Positions 15,050-24,619 are shown, counted from the stretch's first letter. The stretch: DNA of 64,000 nt from DATKJS01 sp964551995 (GCA_964551995.1 CAZKFD010000011.1:248001-312000), one strand, 5' to 3'. The notes: generated by a model not told the origin, from the letters alone. Program-made: numbers and translations.

Positions 15050-16441
15050 TCACGTCGCCGGGTCGTCCGCATCGATGTTGAGCCTCTTGATCATCTCGTT
15101 CAGGGTCGTCGGCTTGACGCCCAACAGTTTTGCCGCCTTCTTCTGAACGCCCTTGGATTTCTTGAGGGCCGTCAGGATGATCTTCTTCTGGAAATTCTGG
15201 GTCCTTTCCCGCAGGTCCAGGGACTCCCCCGGCGAGAGGAGCCAGCCCTCCGGGGGGACCTCCTTGGTGAGCAGGAACGGCGGCAGGAACTCGCGAGTGA
15301 TGACCTTCGAGCGGGAAAAGACGACGGCCCGCTCGATGAGGTTCTCGAGCTCGCGGACGTTCCCCGGCCAGTCGTAGGCCCCGAGAATCTCGTAGACGTC
15401 CTCGCTGACGCCCTCGATCTCCTTGCCGTTCTCGCGGCCATAAGTCTCGATGAAGTGCTTGACGAGCAGGGGGATGTCCTCCTTGCGCTGGCGCAGGGGA
15501 GGGAGCTCAATCTTGATCACGTTGAGACGGTAGAAGAGGTCCTTCCGGAATGTCTTCTGGACGATCATCTCCTCGATATCCGTGTTCGTCGCCGCGATGA
15601 TCCGGACGTCCACCTTGATCGTCTCCGTGCCGCCGAGTCTCATGAACTCTTTCTCCTGAATGACACGGAGGAGCTTGGCCTGAGTCTCGAGATTGATGGA
15701 GGAGATCTCGTCGAAGAAGATCGTGCCCTTGTCGGCGGCCTCGAAGAGCCCCTTCTTCAGGGCCACGGCGCCGGTGAAGGCGCCCTTGACATGGCCGAAG
15801 AGGTGACTTTCGAGGAGGTCGGGAGGGAGGGATCCGCTATTGACGACGACGAAGGAATTGTCCGCCCGCGGGGAATTCAGATGGATGGCCCGGGCGACCA
15901 GCTCCTTTCCCGTGCCGCTCTCGCCCTGGAGGAGGATGGTGGTCCGCGTCGGGGCGGCGGCCTTGACGAGGTCGAACACGACTTTCATGGCGGGGCTCTT
16001 GCCGATGATGTTGGAAAAGCTGAATTTCTGCCGCAGCTCGTCCTTGAGCCGGAGATTTTCCTCCTGGAGCCGCCGGTGTTCGATGGCCCTCGCGACCGTG
16101 AGGAGGAGGTCGTCGTGCTTGAAGGGCTTTTGGATATAATCGAGCGCCCCGATCTTCATGGCCGCGATGGCGGATTCCACGGACCCAAAGGCCGTGATCA
16201 TGATGACCGCGGCTGCCGGGTCGATCTTCTTGATCCTCCGGAGGGCCTCGATCCCGTCCATCCCGGGCATCAACAGGTCAAGCAGGACGACATCGTACGG
16301 CTGCGAGGGAAATTTGGCCAGGGCCTCCTCGCCGGACGAGGAGGATTCGACCTCGTAGCCCTCGGAGGTCAGGAGCTCGCCGAGGACGTCGTGGATGACG
16401 GGCTCGTCGTCGATGACATGAATGAGGCCTTTATGGTTCAT
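15050..16441 (-). CDS. Sigma54-dependent response regulator (NtrC family)
   Basis: The 463-residue protein has a receiver domain at 1-120 with the phospho-acceptor Asp55 in VVLLDLLMPGMDG, and an AAA+ domain at about 145-380 with Walker A GESGTGKE, the sigma54-contact loop KGAFTGA, Walker B TIFFDEISS and an arginine-finger region near FRKDLFYRLN. A Fis-type helix-turn-helix ends the protein (KKAAKLLGVKPTTLNEMIKR). It activates RpoN promoters after phosphorylation. It follows the histidine kinase gene with a 3-base gap, so the pair is a two-component system. Targets are unknown; two candidate RpoN promoters are marked in this window. Confidence 0.95.
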   Translation of the reverse strand: MNHKGLIHVIDDEPVIHDVLGELLTSEGYEVESSSSGEEALAKFPSQPYDVVLLDLLMPGMDGIEALRRIKKIDPAAAVIMITAFGSVESAIAAMKIGALDYIQKPFKHDDLLLTVARAIEHRRLQEENLRLKDELRQKFSFSNIIGKSPAMKVVFDLVKAAAPTRTTILLQGESGTGKELVARAIHLNSPRADNSFVVVNSGSLPPDLLESHLFGHVKGAFTGAVALKKGLFEAADKGTIFFDEISSINLETQAKLLRVIQEKEFMRLGGTETIKVDVRIIAATNTDIEEMIVQKTFRKDLFYRLNVIKIELPPLRQRKEDIPLLVKHFIETYGRENGKEIEGVSEDVYEILGAYDWPGNVRELENLIERAVVFSRSKVITREFLPPFLLTKEVPPEGWLLSPGESLDLRERTQNFQKKIILTALKKSKGVQKKAAKLLGVKPTTLNEMIKRLNIDADDPAT

Positions 16442-16444
16442 GGG

Positions 16445-19303
16445 TTATGTCCTGGTCGGCGTCGATGAAGTTCGGGACAGCGGGCTCTCGCCCAAGGGCA
16501 GGGAGATGGTGAACGTGGAACCCCGCCCGACTTCGCTCGAGACATGGATGTGGCCTTCGTGCTCCTTGATGATCGCGTAGCTGATGGACAGTCCCAGGCC
16601 CGTCCCTTTGCCGATTCCCTTGGTCGTGAAGAACGGGTCGAAAATGTGGGCCATGTGCTCGGGCTTGATCCCCGTCCCGGTGTCCGAGATCCGGACCACG
16701 GCCTGCTTGTCCTCCGCGAAGAGCTGGATTCCCAGAGTGCCGCCCTGAGGCATGGCGTCGAGCGCGTTGAGGATGATGTTGATGAAGACCTGCTGGAGGC
16801 GCTCGCCCTGGGCGCTGACGGCGGGGACGGAATCGAGCTCGAGCTTGAGGAGAATGTTCATGTTCTTGAGCTTGTAGTCGATGAGGGACAGGATCTCCTC
16901 GAGGATCTCTTTGATGTTGACGCGATGAAAGGACGTGTCCGACGGATTGCGGGCAAAGGCTAGGAGGTTCTTGATGATCCGCGCCACCCGGTCGGTCTGG
17001 GCCTCGATCTTCTCCAGGAGCTGGGCGTAGTGCGTGTCCGTGAGCTTTTTCTGGAGCATCTGGATGTAGCTCGATATGCCCGTGAGAGGGGTGTTGATCT
17101 CGTGGGCGACGCCGGCCGAGAGGAGCCCGATGGAGGCCAGCTTTTCCGACGTCAGGAGCCTTTGCTGGAGGCTGATCTTTTCCGTGACGTCCTCGAAGAC
17201 GATGATCGTCCCGTAGGGCTGCAAGGCGTTGTCGAGGAGCGGGGTCCTGGCGATATCGAAAATCTTGTTGCCGCCGCCGGGAAGATCCAGGCTGATCTCG
17301 CTCAGAAGGCGGAAATCCTGCTGGGTTTCGGGCGGGTAGAGGGCCGAGTACGTTTGCTCCCCCAGGACCTCCTTGAGGCCCTTCCCGAGAGCCGCCTCCT
17401 TCCTCAGACCCATTTGATCTTCGAGGACCCTGTTCCAGCCGATAATCCGGCCCTGCTCGTCGATGACGGCCACGCCGACGGTCAGACTCTCGATGATGTT
17501 CTCGCTGTAGTCCTTGAGCCGCTGCATCTCCATCGTGCGGATGCTTTCCTGGCTGTAGAGGTAGGCGTTTTCGAGGGCCAGGGCCGCCGAGCCGGAAATC
17601 GCCGTCAGGAGCTCCCAGTCTTCGCTCGTGAGAAACGACCCGTCCTGCTTTTTGCCCATGACCAGACAGCCGATCATCTTGGCTTCGACCTTGAGGGGCA
17701 GAAAGTGGAAGAAGCCGTACCTGGAGAACCTGTCCATGCAGACCTGGAGGCCCCGGCCGGACCCAGCGGGAAATGAGGAGAGGTGATCCCTTTCGAGAAG
17801 CTGTGCGGCGAGCGGGTCGTCGAAGAGGACCTTGGCCGGGAGCGGCATTTCCTCTCCCCGCGAGCTCAAGGGCGTGAAGGACGATCCGCGGCCCTCGTCG
17901 GCCAGCAGGAGGGCGACGCTCCGGAGCGACAGCGCGTTCGTGATAGCCTCGAGCAGGGCGCGGGCCAGGCTCTGGAGGTTCCGTTCGCGGCTGAGCTCGC
18001 GGCTGAGAAACATCAGCGTCTTGCGGTACTGGTAGCTCTTCTTGTAGATCGCCCTGTCGAGGAGCGTCTGGAAGAGCCGCTTGAGCGGTGTGAAGAGCGT
18101 GGCCCCTAGAATGATGGCCAGAAGGCCGAAAAAGGCCGCGTTCCAGCGGTTTTCAGAAAACAGTTTGGTCTGGGAGCTGACGATGAAATACAGGAACGCG
18201 ATGACGAAAAAGGTGAAAGTCAGGGTCGCGGCTTTCTTCAGAAGGACTTCGATGTCGACGAACCGGTAACGCGAGATGGAATAGGAGAACGTCAGCGGGA
18301 TGAGGGCCAGGAGGATAACTGTGAGTTCCTCGGCCGTGGACGGGATCCGGCCGAGGACAAAGGGGATGAAATAGAAGACGGTCGAGGGAATGATGCCGAA
18401 GGAGAGGCCGAGGACGATGATGCGAAGCTGTTTCTTGACGAGAATGCTCGGCGCCCTGAGGGTGCTGTGCGCCAGGATGCCGAGGGTGACGAGGCCGAAC
18501 ACGACGACATGGAGGAGCTCCAGGCGCTCGAGCCCGCTCTGATATCCCAGGGCGGCCCGGTCGCTCCAGGGGCCTGGGAGCGGGATATGAAACCGGAGGC
18601 GGGCCAGGACGAGCAAGATCGCGGGCAAGTAGACCAGGGGAATGAAGGCGGACCGCTCCTTGAGGAACCTCTTGCGGAGCGGGAAGATCATGAAGAAATG
18701 GAGCAGCAGGGGCGGAAACGCCAGGAAGGCGATCTTGTCCAGGGCGTAAAAGACCATGTCGAGGAAATCCAACTGGCCGGTCGGCGAAAAAATGGTGAAG
18801 GCCGCGAATGTCAGGGCCAGGAGGTAGAAGAAGATGTACGGAAGGGTCAGCTGTTTCTTGGAATTGAAAAAGATGACGAGGCTGATGACCAAGGTGGTCA
18901 AACCGATCAGGACGAGATAGAAATAAATCAGGTCGACGCCTTTCTTCTGAGGATAGAACCAGGGATACATCTGCTGGCCCGGGCGGTTGATTTCGTACGT
19001 GACGGTTTGGCCGGCCGCAGCGGCGCTCCAGAGGTTCTTGAGGACGTCGATCCTCGTGCGGACGGGATTCTTGTTGATCGCCGAGAGAACGTCACCCTCA
19101 CGGATGTTGGCCCTCAGATAGGCTTCGCTCGACAAGTCCACCTTGATGGCCGTCAGGCCCTTGGACGTTTCCCTCCAGACGATCCCGTCGGTCACGTCCT
19201 GCCAGACGGCCTTCCGGTAGACGTTGAACCCGCCAAGCACGAGGACAGCGAGGAAGATACCGATGACCGGGATGGTGGTTTTCTTCACCGGCTTAATCCT
19301 CAC
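16445..19303 (-). CDS. Membrane sensor histidine kinase (PDZ-like, 7TM, GAF, PAS)
   Basis: This 952-residue kinase begins with one membrane helix, followed by a short extracytoplasmic PDZ-like stretch (YLRANIREGDVLSAINKNPV). Seven to eight further membrane helices run from about 125 to 400, then come a GAF-type domain (about 440-600), a PAS domain (IIESLTVGVAVIDEQGRIIG), the H box GVAHEINTPLTGISSY and a C-terminal HATPase with NALDAMPQGG, DTGTGIKPEH and GKGTGLGLSI. It phosphorylates the sigma54 regulator encoded 3 bases downstream. The PDZ-plus-multihelix input resembles kinases of the PilS/PrsK group, but the signal is unknown. Confidence 0.9.
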   Translation of the reverse strand: MRIKPVKKTTIPVIGIFLAVLVLGGFNVYRKAVWQDVTDGIVWRETSKGLTAIKVDLSSEAYLRANIREGDVLSAINKNPVRTRIDVLKNLWSAAAAGQTVTYEINRPGQQMYPWFYPQKKGVDLIYFYLVLIGLTTLVISLVIFFNSKKQLTLPYIFFYLLALTFAAFTIFSPTGQLDFLDMVFYALDKIAFLAFPPLLLHFFMIFPLRKRFLKERSAFIPLVYLPAILLVLARLRFHIPLPGPWSDRAALGYQSGLERLELLHVVVFGLVTLGILAHSTLRAPSILVKKQLRIIVLGLSFGIIPSTVFYFIPFVLGRIPSTAEELTVILLALIPLTFSYSISRYRFVDIEVLLKKAATLTFTFFVIAFLYFIVSSQTKLFSENRWNAAFFGLLAIILGATLFTPLKRLFQTLLDRAIYKKSYQYRKTLMFLSRELSRERNLQSLARALLEAITNALSLRSVALLLADEGRGSSFTPLSSRGEEMPLPAKVLFDDPLAAQLLERDHLSSFPAGSGRGLQVCMDRFSRYGFFHFLPLKVEAKMIGCLVMGKKQDGSFLTSEDWELLTAISGSAALALENAYLYSQESIRTMEMQRLKDYSENIIESLTVGVAVIDEQGRIIGWNRVLEDQMGLRKEAALGKGLKEVLGEQTYSALYPPETQQDFRLLSEISLDLPGGGNKIFDIARTPLLDNALQPYGTIIVFEDVTEKISLQQRLLTSEKLASIGLLSAGVAHEINTPLTGISSYIQMLQKKLTDTHYAQLLEKIEAQTDRVARIIKNLLAFARNPSDTSFHRVNIKEILEEILSLIDYKLKNMNILLKLELDSVPAVSAQGERLQQVFINIILNALDAMPQGGTLGIQLFAEDKQAVVRISDTGTGIKPEHMAHIFDPFFTTKGIGKGTGLGLSISYAIIKEHEGHIHVSSEVGRGSTFTISLPLGESPLSRTSSTPTRT

Positions 19304-19358
19304 CGGGCAGGGCGGCCGTCAATCCAAAAAATTGAATTCGGCGCATAAAAAAAAACCC

Positions 19359-19634
19359 CTAGTCGAGCACCTGCCGCGAGCCGGCGCGGATGGCCCATTT
19401 GACGGCCCCCTGATGAAGCAGCTTTCGCAGGGCCGGGTCTTCCTTGAGCCCCAGAGGCCGCGTGCTCCGCGAGAGAAAGTTGCTCATGTAATCATACTTG
19501 GGCTTCTGGACTTCCTGGCTTCCCGACTCCTGGCCTGTCTGGGCTCTCAAAGGCCCCGGGGAGACGAGCCTCAAGAACAGGCCGAAGGCGGCCACGGCGA
19601 CCGCCGCGGCTAGGGAAAGCGCTATCCTCCTCAT
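19359..19634 (-). CDS. Small exported hypothetical protein
   Basis: The predicted 91-residue protein starts MRRIALSLAAAVAVAAFG and has one hydrophobic N-terminal segment, then a polar part (KPKYDYMSNFLSRSTRPLGL) and a short helical end. I recognise no family. The ATG at 19634 is 7 bases after a predicted -10 box, so the mRNA may be leaderless; the frame is open 12 codons further upstream but those lie over the promoter. It precedes the histidine kinase in the same direction with a 55-bp gap, so it could be an accessory of that sensor. Confidence 0.55.
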   Translation of the reverse strand: MRRIALSLAAAVAVAAFGLFLRLVSPGPLRAQTGQESGSQEVQKPKYDYMSNFLSRSTRPLGLKEDPALRKLLHQGAVKWAIRAGSRQVLD

Positions 19635-19641
19635 GGATTTA

Positions 19642-19670
19642 TAAATAAATCTTTCCCCGGCCTTTGTCAA
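19642..19670 (-). promoter_or_regulatory. Predicted promoter for the small exported protein and two-component operon
   Basis: On the minus strand TTGACA (plus 19665-19670) is followed after 17 bp by TATTTA (19642-19647). The start would fall at or within a base or two of the ATG at 19634. Confidence 0.55.
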
Positions 19671-19686
19671 TCAGGGGCAGTTCGGA

Positions 19687-19716
19687 TTGACAAAATAAAA
19701 TGGAGTAGAATAGATT
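19687..19716 (+). promoter_or_regulatory. Predicted promoter of the type IV pilus operon
   Basis: TTGACA at 19687-19692 is followed after 18 bp by TAGATT at 19711-19716, in an AT-rich patch rare in this window. It is divergent from the promoter of the small exported protein. Confidence 0.5.
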
Positions 19717-19751
19717 ATGGACAAAATTTGTTGATCAGGACGCTCCCGTAA

Positions 19752-20960
19752 ATGCCTTATTATGAATGCCGTGTCACCGCCGAGTCCGGCCGGGTCCTTA
19801 CCCAGACTCTCATGGCTTCGTCGGCCGATGAATGCCGGAAGGCGCTTGCCTCCGAGGGCTATCTCGTTCTCTCCGTGCGGCGGGACTGGAAGACCATCCG
19901 GTCCCAGACCATCACCGTGGGGCGGAAGATCAAAGACAAGGATTTCATCCTTTTCAATCAGGAGCTCGTGGCCATGATCCGGTCGGGGTATCCTATCCTC
20001 CGCAGCCTGGAGGTGATCACCGGCCGGCTGAAGAACGTTTATCTGAAAGAACTGTTGCTAAAGGTCGCCGAAGACGTCAAGCTCGGAAAGGCCCTCTCGG
20101 AGGCGTTCCTTCCTTATGAAAAAAACTTCGGCACGGTGTACGTCGCCAGCCTCATGGCCGGGGAGCGCAGCGGCAACCTGGCGGGGGCGATCTCCCGTTA
20201 TGTCGACTACGCGAGGATGATCGCCCGGACACGGTCGCGCATCCGGTCGGCTCTCGCCTATCCGACCTTGCTGATCATCTTCGCTTTCGTCCTCTTCAGT
20301 CTCCTGGTCAATTTCATTCTGCCGCGGTTTTCCAGCTTCTATCAGGATTTCCAGGCCAACCTGCCGGGCATTACACGCGTGATCATGTCCTTTTCGACGG
20401 CCGTCAACGCCCACTGGTATGTCGTCCCCGGCGTTGTGGCGCTCATCACCGGAGTGATCCTGACGCAGAGGAAGCGGCCCGATTTCCGGTTCCGGGCCGA
20501 CAAGCTGAAGCTCCGCCTTCCTTACGGGAAGACCATCTGGCTTGAATCGAGTGTCGCGGTCTTCAGCCGGACCCTCGGGCTCCTCCTGGAGGCGGGCATC
20601 ACCCTCATCCAGGCGATCGGCATCGCCATCCAGTCGGTCCCCAACGCCTTTCTCTCCCGGAAGATGAAGGATGTCCCCGATTTCATCAAGAACGGCGAAG
20701 GTCTGTCCGACGCACTGTCGAAATCCGGGGCCGTCCCCCCCTTGGCCCTGGACATGATCCGCATCGGCGAGACCTCGGCCAACCTCCAGGGCATGCTCGG
20801 GGACGTGGCAGATTTCTTTGATGAGCGGATTCGTGTTAAAATTGATACTCTGGTCTCGCTGATCGAACCGTTGGTGATCGTCTTCATGGGGCTCGTGGTC
20901 GCGGGAATGCTGCTGGCCGTCTATCTGCCGATCTTCAACGTGATCAGGATCACGAGGTGA
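19752..20960 (+). CDS. pilC: Type IV pilus/type II secretion inner-membrane platform protein
   Basis: The 402-residue protein has two GspF/PilC domains. The first includes FNQELVAMIRSGYPILRSLEVI and membrane segments around 170-190 (LLIIFAFVLFSLLVNFILP) and 220; the second repeats the motif as FSRTLGLLLEAGITLIQAI and ends with the hydrophobic LVIVFMGLVVAGMLLAVYLP. It anchors the assembly ATPase and moves pilin subunits. It is the first gene of a seven-gene operon in which C precedes B. The usual N-terminal region is present, so it is full length. Confidence 0.93.
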   Translation: MPYYECRVTAESGRVLTQTLMASSADECRKALASEGYLVLSVRRDWKTIRSQTITVGRKIKDKDFILFNQELVAMIRSGYPILRSLEVITGRLKNVYLKELLLKVAEDVKLGKALSEAFLPYEKNFGTVYVASLMAGERSGNLAGAISRYVDYARMIARTRSRIRSALAYPTLLIIFAFVLFSLLVNFILPRFSSFYQDFQANLPGITRVIMSFSTAVNAHWYVVPGVVALITGVILTQRKRPDFRFRADKLKLRLPYGKTIWLESSVAVFSRTLGLLLEAGITLIQAIGIAIQSVPNAFLSRKMKDVPDFIKNGEGLSDALSKSGAVPPLALDMIRIGETSANLQGMLGDVADFFDERIRVKIDTLVSLIEPLVIVFMGLVVAGMLLAVYLPIFNVIRITR

Positions 20961-20981
20961 AAGAACGGCAAGTGAACTGAA

Positions 20982-22589
20982 ATGACGAACGAAGAGCTGG
21001 AACATCTCCGGGAGGAGGAAACGTCGACGCGGAAGCTGGCCGAGCGCTATCACGTGCCCTATATCAACCTTGAGGGGGCCGCCCTCGACCGGAGCCTCGT
21101 CCAGTCCGTTCCCGTCGAGTTCCTCCACCGGTTGAACTTCATCCCGCTCGAGGACTCGGCCGGCGTCATGAAGATCGCCGTCGCCGACCCCTCCGACCTT
21201 GCCGCGATCGACGCCATCGAATCGTTCCTGGGAAAGAAGGTCGAGGTCTTCGCGGCCTCGGGCCGGGCCATCCAGGAGGCCCTGCGCAAGAGCGAGACGG
21301 CCATGCAGGTCCTCCGGGACGCCACGGAGGGCTTCATCACCCAGGTCGTCGAGCGGGAGAGCGGCGAGGGGGAGGACGTCATCTCGGTGGAGAAGCTGGC
21401 CGACCAGGACGGCTCCATCATCAAGCTCGTCCACACGATCATCCTCAGCGCCGTCCAGAAGCGGGCCAGCGACATCCACATCGAATCCAAGGACAATGAC
21501 GTCCGGATAAAATACCGGATCGACGGCGTGTTGGGCGAGGCGATGGAGTCCATCGACAAGAAGTTCCAGTCGCCGATCATCTCGCGGATCAAGGTCATGT
21601 CGGACCTGGATATCTCCGAGCGCCGCGTTCCCCAGGACGGCCGCTTCCGGCTCAAGATCAAGGACAAGACCATCGACTTCCGGGTGTCCGTCATGCCCTG
21701 CATCTACGGCGAGGACGCCGTTATCCGGATCCTGGACAAGGAGATGATCACCGAAGCAATCGCGGAGCTGCGGCTGGACATGCTGGGCTTCTCCGACCCA
21801 ATCCAGAGGAAATTCCGCAAGTACATCACCCAGCCCTACGGGATGGTGCTCGTCACCGGCCCGACGGGCAGCGGGAAGACGACGACGCTCTACGCGGCCC
21901 TGACTGAGATCAAGTCGCCGGAGGACAAGATCGTGACGATCGAGGACCCCGTCGAGTACCAGATCGATGGGATCACGCAGATCCCGGTCAACGAGAAGAA
22001 GGGCCTGACCTTCGCCCGCGGACTTCGGTCCATCCTCCGGCACGACCCCGACAAGATCATGGTCGGCGAGATCCGGGACCCGGAGACCGCCCAGATCGCC
22101 ATCCAATCGGCCCTGACGGGGCACCTCGTCTTCACGACCGTCCACGCGAACAACGTCTTCGACGTCATCGGGCGCTTCCTCCACATGCAGGTCGATCCGT
22201 ACAGCTTCATCTCGGCGCTCAACTGCATCCTCGCTCAGAGGCTGGTGCGCGTGCTCTGCGCCCGGTGCAAGACCGTCGTGACCTATTCTCCCTCCCAGCT
22301 CATCGAGTCGGGGCTGGACCCGGCCCGGGACGAGTCCCGGACGTTTTATGAACCGGCCGGCTGCCTGGAGTGCAACCAGACGGGATACAAGGGGCGCACG
22401 GCGATCGCCGAGATCCTGGAGCTCTCGGACACCATCCGCGAGATGATCCTGGAGCGGAAACCGCTCTCCGAGGTCAAGAAACGGGCCAAGGCCGAGGGCA
22501 TGGTCTTTCTCCGGGAGACGGGTCTAGAAAAAGTCTACGATGGCGTCACGAGCCTCAGGGACCTGAATAAAGTGACGTTTGTGGAGTGA
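20982..22589 (+). CDS. pilB: Type IV pilus assembly/type II secretion ATPase
   Basis: The 535-residue ATPase shows the N-terminal MshEN-like region (VPYINLEGAALDRSLVQSVP), Walker A GPTGSGKTTT near residue 295, an Asp box (IVTIEDPVEYQIDGITQ), Walker B MVGEIRDPETAQIA, a His box LTGHLVFTTVHAN and the zinc tetracysteine pair CARC and CLEC. It powers pilus or pseudopilus extension. It follows pilC after 21 bp and overlaps the next gene's possible GTG start. The zinc motif marks it as an extension ATPase (PilB/GspE) and not a retraction ATPase (PilT). Confidence 0.95.
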   Translation: MTNEELEHLREEETSTRKLAERYHVPYINLEGAALDRSLVQSVPVEFLHRLNFIPLEDSAGVMKIAVADPSDLAAIDAIESFLGKKVEVFAASGRAIQEALRKSETAMQVLRDATEGFITQVVERESGEGEDVISVEKLADQDGSIIKLVHTIILSAVQKRASDIHIESKDNDVRIKYRIDGVLGEAMESIDKKFQSPIISRIKVMSDLDISERRVPQDGRFRLKIKDKTIDFRVSVMPCIYGEDAVIRILDKEMITEAIAELRLDMLGFSDPIQRKFRKYITQPYGMVLVTGPTGSGKTTTLYAALTEIKSPEDKIVTIEDPVEYQIDGITQIPVNEKKGLTFARGLRSILRHDPDKIMVGEIRDPETAQIAIQSALTGHLVFTTVHANNVFDVIGRFLHMQVDPYSFISALNCILAQRLVRVLCARCKTVVTYSPSQLIESGLDPARDESRTFYEPAGCLECNQTGYKGRTAIAEILELSDTIREMILERKPLSEVKKRAKAEGMVFLRETGLEKVYDGVTSLRDLNKVTFVE

Positions 22590-22591
22590 GA

Positions 22592-23515
22592 ATGGCGCCG
22601 CTCCTCGGGAAGCTCCGGTCGATGTTCACGGATCGCCCACGCCCGGACGCCGTCTTCGGCCTGTCGGCCCAGGCCCTGAGCGGCATCCTGGCCGGCTCGA
22701 AAGGCCGCGCCGCCCGGAAGCGCTTCGTGCTGCCCCTCGACGCCGGGAGCCTGACGCCGTCGTTCGACAAGCCGAACGGCATCGAGGTCTTTTCACTCGC
22801 GGCCCGCGTCGAGGAAGGGAAGGAGATCCTCGGGCTCGCCGGGGGGACCGTCGCCGTCCTCATTCCCGAGATATGCGTCCGAGTCTTCGTCCTGGCGGCG
22901 GAATCGCTTCCCGGCTCCGATGCCGAGAGAGAGGCGTTTCTCCGCTGGCGGGTGGCTAAGCAGATGCCCATCATGCCGGACGATCTCAGGTTGGCCTGCG
23001 ATCTCTCCTTTGTCCCCGGCCCAAGAAAGATCCTCGTGGCCGCCGCCCGGGAGGCCGTCGTCCGGGAGTACGAAGCGCTCTTCTCGTCCGCCGGGCTCAA
23101 GCCGGGCTGTGTGACGATTCCCACCTTGAGTTTGGCCAACCTGGTCGACCGCGCCGCCGCCGACGGGCTCCTCCTGAGCGCCGGGACGGACCATCTGGGC
23201 CTCCTGGCAGCCATGGATGCGGAATGGACTCTGTACCGGCTCAAGGGGCTCGACCCCGCGGCGTCGTCCCGGGACAGGATCGGCCTGGTCGTCCAGGAGG
23301 CCGAGAACACCGTGCATTTTCTCGAGGACAGGGAACAACGGAAGATCTCCCGGCTCTGGGTCCATTCGGCGGACGGGGAGGAGACGGCGGACCTCGCCGC
23401 GCGGCTGGAATCCGTCCTCTCCCTGCCGGCGGAAAGGCTCGAATACGGCGCCCCCCGCGAATGGGCTTCCGCGGAAAAGGGGGCCCTGGCGCCGCTTGTG
23501 GGTCAGCTCGCATGA
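22592..23515 (+). CDS. pilM: PilM-like (divergent) cytoplasmic assembly protein
   Basis: The 307-residue protein is assigned mainly by position, between the ATPase and PilN. It has an actin-like/GspL-type feel: VFGLSAQALSGILAG at the start, LRWRVAKQMPIMPDDLRLACD in the middle, a nucleotide-fold-like segment VTIPTLSLANLVDRA, and IGLVVQEAENTVHFLED near the end. Classical PilM motifs are weak. PilM forms a cytoplasmic ring linked to the short N-terminus of PilN. The ATG at 22592 has GGAG 5 bases upstream; a GTG at 22586 overlapping the pilB stop is the alternative. Its stop overlaps pilN by 4 bases. Confidence 0.7.
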   Translation: MAPLLGKLRSMFTDRPRPDAVFGLSAQALSGILAGSKGRAARKRFVLPLDAGSLTPSFDKPNGIEVFSLAARVEEGKEILGLAGGTVAVLIPEICVRVFVLAAESLPGSDAEREAFLRWRVAKQMPIMPDDLRLACDLSFVPGPRKILVAAAREAVVREYEALFSSAGLKPGCVTIPTLSLANLVDRAAADGLLLSAGTDHLGLLAAMDAEWTLYRLKGLDPAASSRDRIGLVVQEAENTVHFLEDREQRKISRLWVHSADGEETADLAARLESVLSLPAERLEYGAPREWASAEKGALAPLVGQLA

Positions 23516-24075
23516 ACCGAAGACCGCCGCTCGACGTGAACCTGGCGACGAAACCCGTCCGGAACAGACGCTTCTATGTCCTGGCGCGAAACATCTTGGC
23601 CGCGGCCGTCGTTATAGTAATCGGCGTGGCGGCGTTCTCGGTCGTCAGATACGGGTTTCAGGCCTCCCGGCTCAAATCCTCGGTGGAGGAAACGGGCGGT
23701 TTGGTCGACGCCGCCGGCAAAGAGGTGAGACGTTTAACCTTGGACATCCAGAAAGCCAAGAAGACGAGTCAGTCCGAGGTCGACCTCGTCAACGACATCA
23801 TCATCCGCAAGAGCTTCTCGTGGACGGAGTTCCTGTCCCTGCTCGAGGCCTCGCTTCCCGATTCGAGTTATATCACGTCGCTCGTCCCCAGCTTTTCCGG
23901 GGAGCGGACCGTCGGCCTCAAGATCAAGCTGGTTTCGGCGAGCCTGGACGACCTCCTGACATTCCTCAACAACCTCAATGCCCGGAAATTCCGGTTCCGG
24001 CTCGAGAGCGAGTCCCGGGAGGAGGGCGGAGGGCTGATTTCGGAGATCTCGCTGACCTATGAACGCAATCTTTAG
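23512..24075 (+). CDS. pilN: PilN-family inner-membrane assembly protein
   Basis: The 187-residue protein has the classical PilN layout: a short N-terminus ending in the PilM-binding motif DVNLATKPVRNRR, one membrane helix (ILAAAVVIVIGVAAFSVV), a coiled coil, and a periplasmic ferredoxin-like domain (SWTEFLSLLEASLPDSSYIT...). The INLLP-type motif of PilN is replaced by VNLATKP. The ATG at 23512 overlaps the pilM stop as ATGA. It overlaps pilO by 17 bases. Confidence 0.85.
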   Translation: MNRRPPLDVNLATKPVRNRRFYVLARNILAAAVVIVIGVAAFSVVRYGFQASRLKSSVEETGGLVDAAGKEVRRLTLDIQKAKKTSQSEVDLVNDIIIRKSFSWTEFLSLLEASLPDSSYITSLVPSFSGERTVGLKIKLVSASLDDLLTFLNNLNARKFRFRLESESREEGGGLISEISLTYERNL

Positions 24076-24619
24076 CCGTTTGGACGGGAAGGAGAGAAGG
24101 ACGCTCGAGCGGTTGGGCTTGGTGGTCCTCCTCCTGCTCGCGATCGGCTTCCTCCTGATGCTGGTGGAGAAAAGCGCCTACCGCGATGCCCGGGACTCCT
24201 TGGAGACGGCCCAGGCGCGGCGCCTCAGCATCGAGAAGTCCCGGGCCGCGGAGCGGGAGGACTGGCGGCGCTGGCAGGACGCCGAGCGCGATCTCGAATC
24301 GCTCAAGGGGATGAGCTTCTACGATGAAAAGACGATCTACCGGTCGCTCCGGCTGGACCTGCAGAAGATCTTCAACGAGTCCGGCGTGAACGTCCCGGAG
24401 ATCCGCTACGGCTACTCCGATGCGGAAAAGGGGCGGATCAAGGAGGTCGTCGTCGCCTTCGACTATACCGGGGGATACGCGGATCTGAAGAGATTCCTGG
24501 GCGTCGTGGAGAGCTTTCCGAAGTTCCTGTTTGTCGAAAAGATCGACTTCCTGAAAACGCAAGAGGGGAGCGGCGTCCTTCATTTCAAGGTGACGCTGGC
24601 GGCCTACTATGAAATCTGA
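24059..24619 (+). CDS. pilO: PilO-family inner-membrane assembly protein
   Basis: The 186-residue protein has a cytoplasmic start, one membrane helix (LVVLLLLAIGFLLMLVE), a charged coiled coil (about 40-90) and a periplasmic ferredoxin-like domain with FDYTGGYADLKRFLGVVES, the segment most typical of PilO. PilO pairs with PilN to form the inner-membrane alignment complex. It overlaps both neighbours (17 bases with pilN, 11 with the AMIN gene). Confidence 0.85.
   Translation: MNAIFSRLDGKERRTLERLGLVVLLLLAIGFLLMLVEKSAYRDARDSLETAQARRLSIEKSRAAEREDWRRWQDAERDLESLKGMSFYDEKTIYRSLRLDLQKIFNESGVNVPEIRYGYSDAEKGRIKEVVVAFDYTGGYADLKRFLGVVESFPKFLFVEKIDFLKTQEGSGVLHFKVTLAAYYEI

Noticed and set aside
20058..22184. 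A 708-codon minus-strand frame opposite pilC and pilB
   Set aside because: Low-complexity acidic text and full overlap with well supported pilus genes mark it as a shadow.
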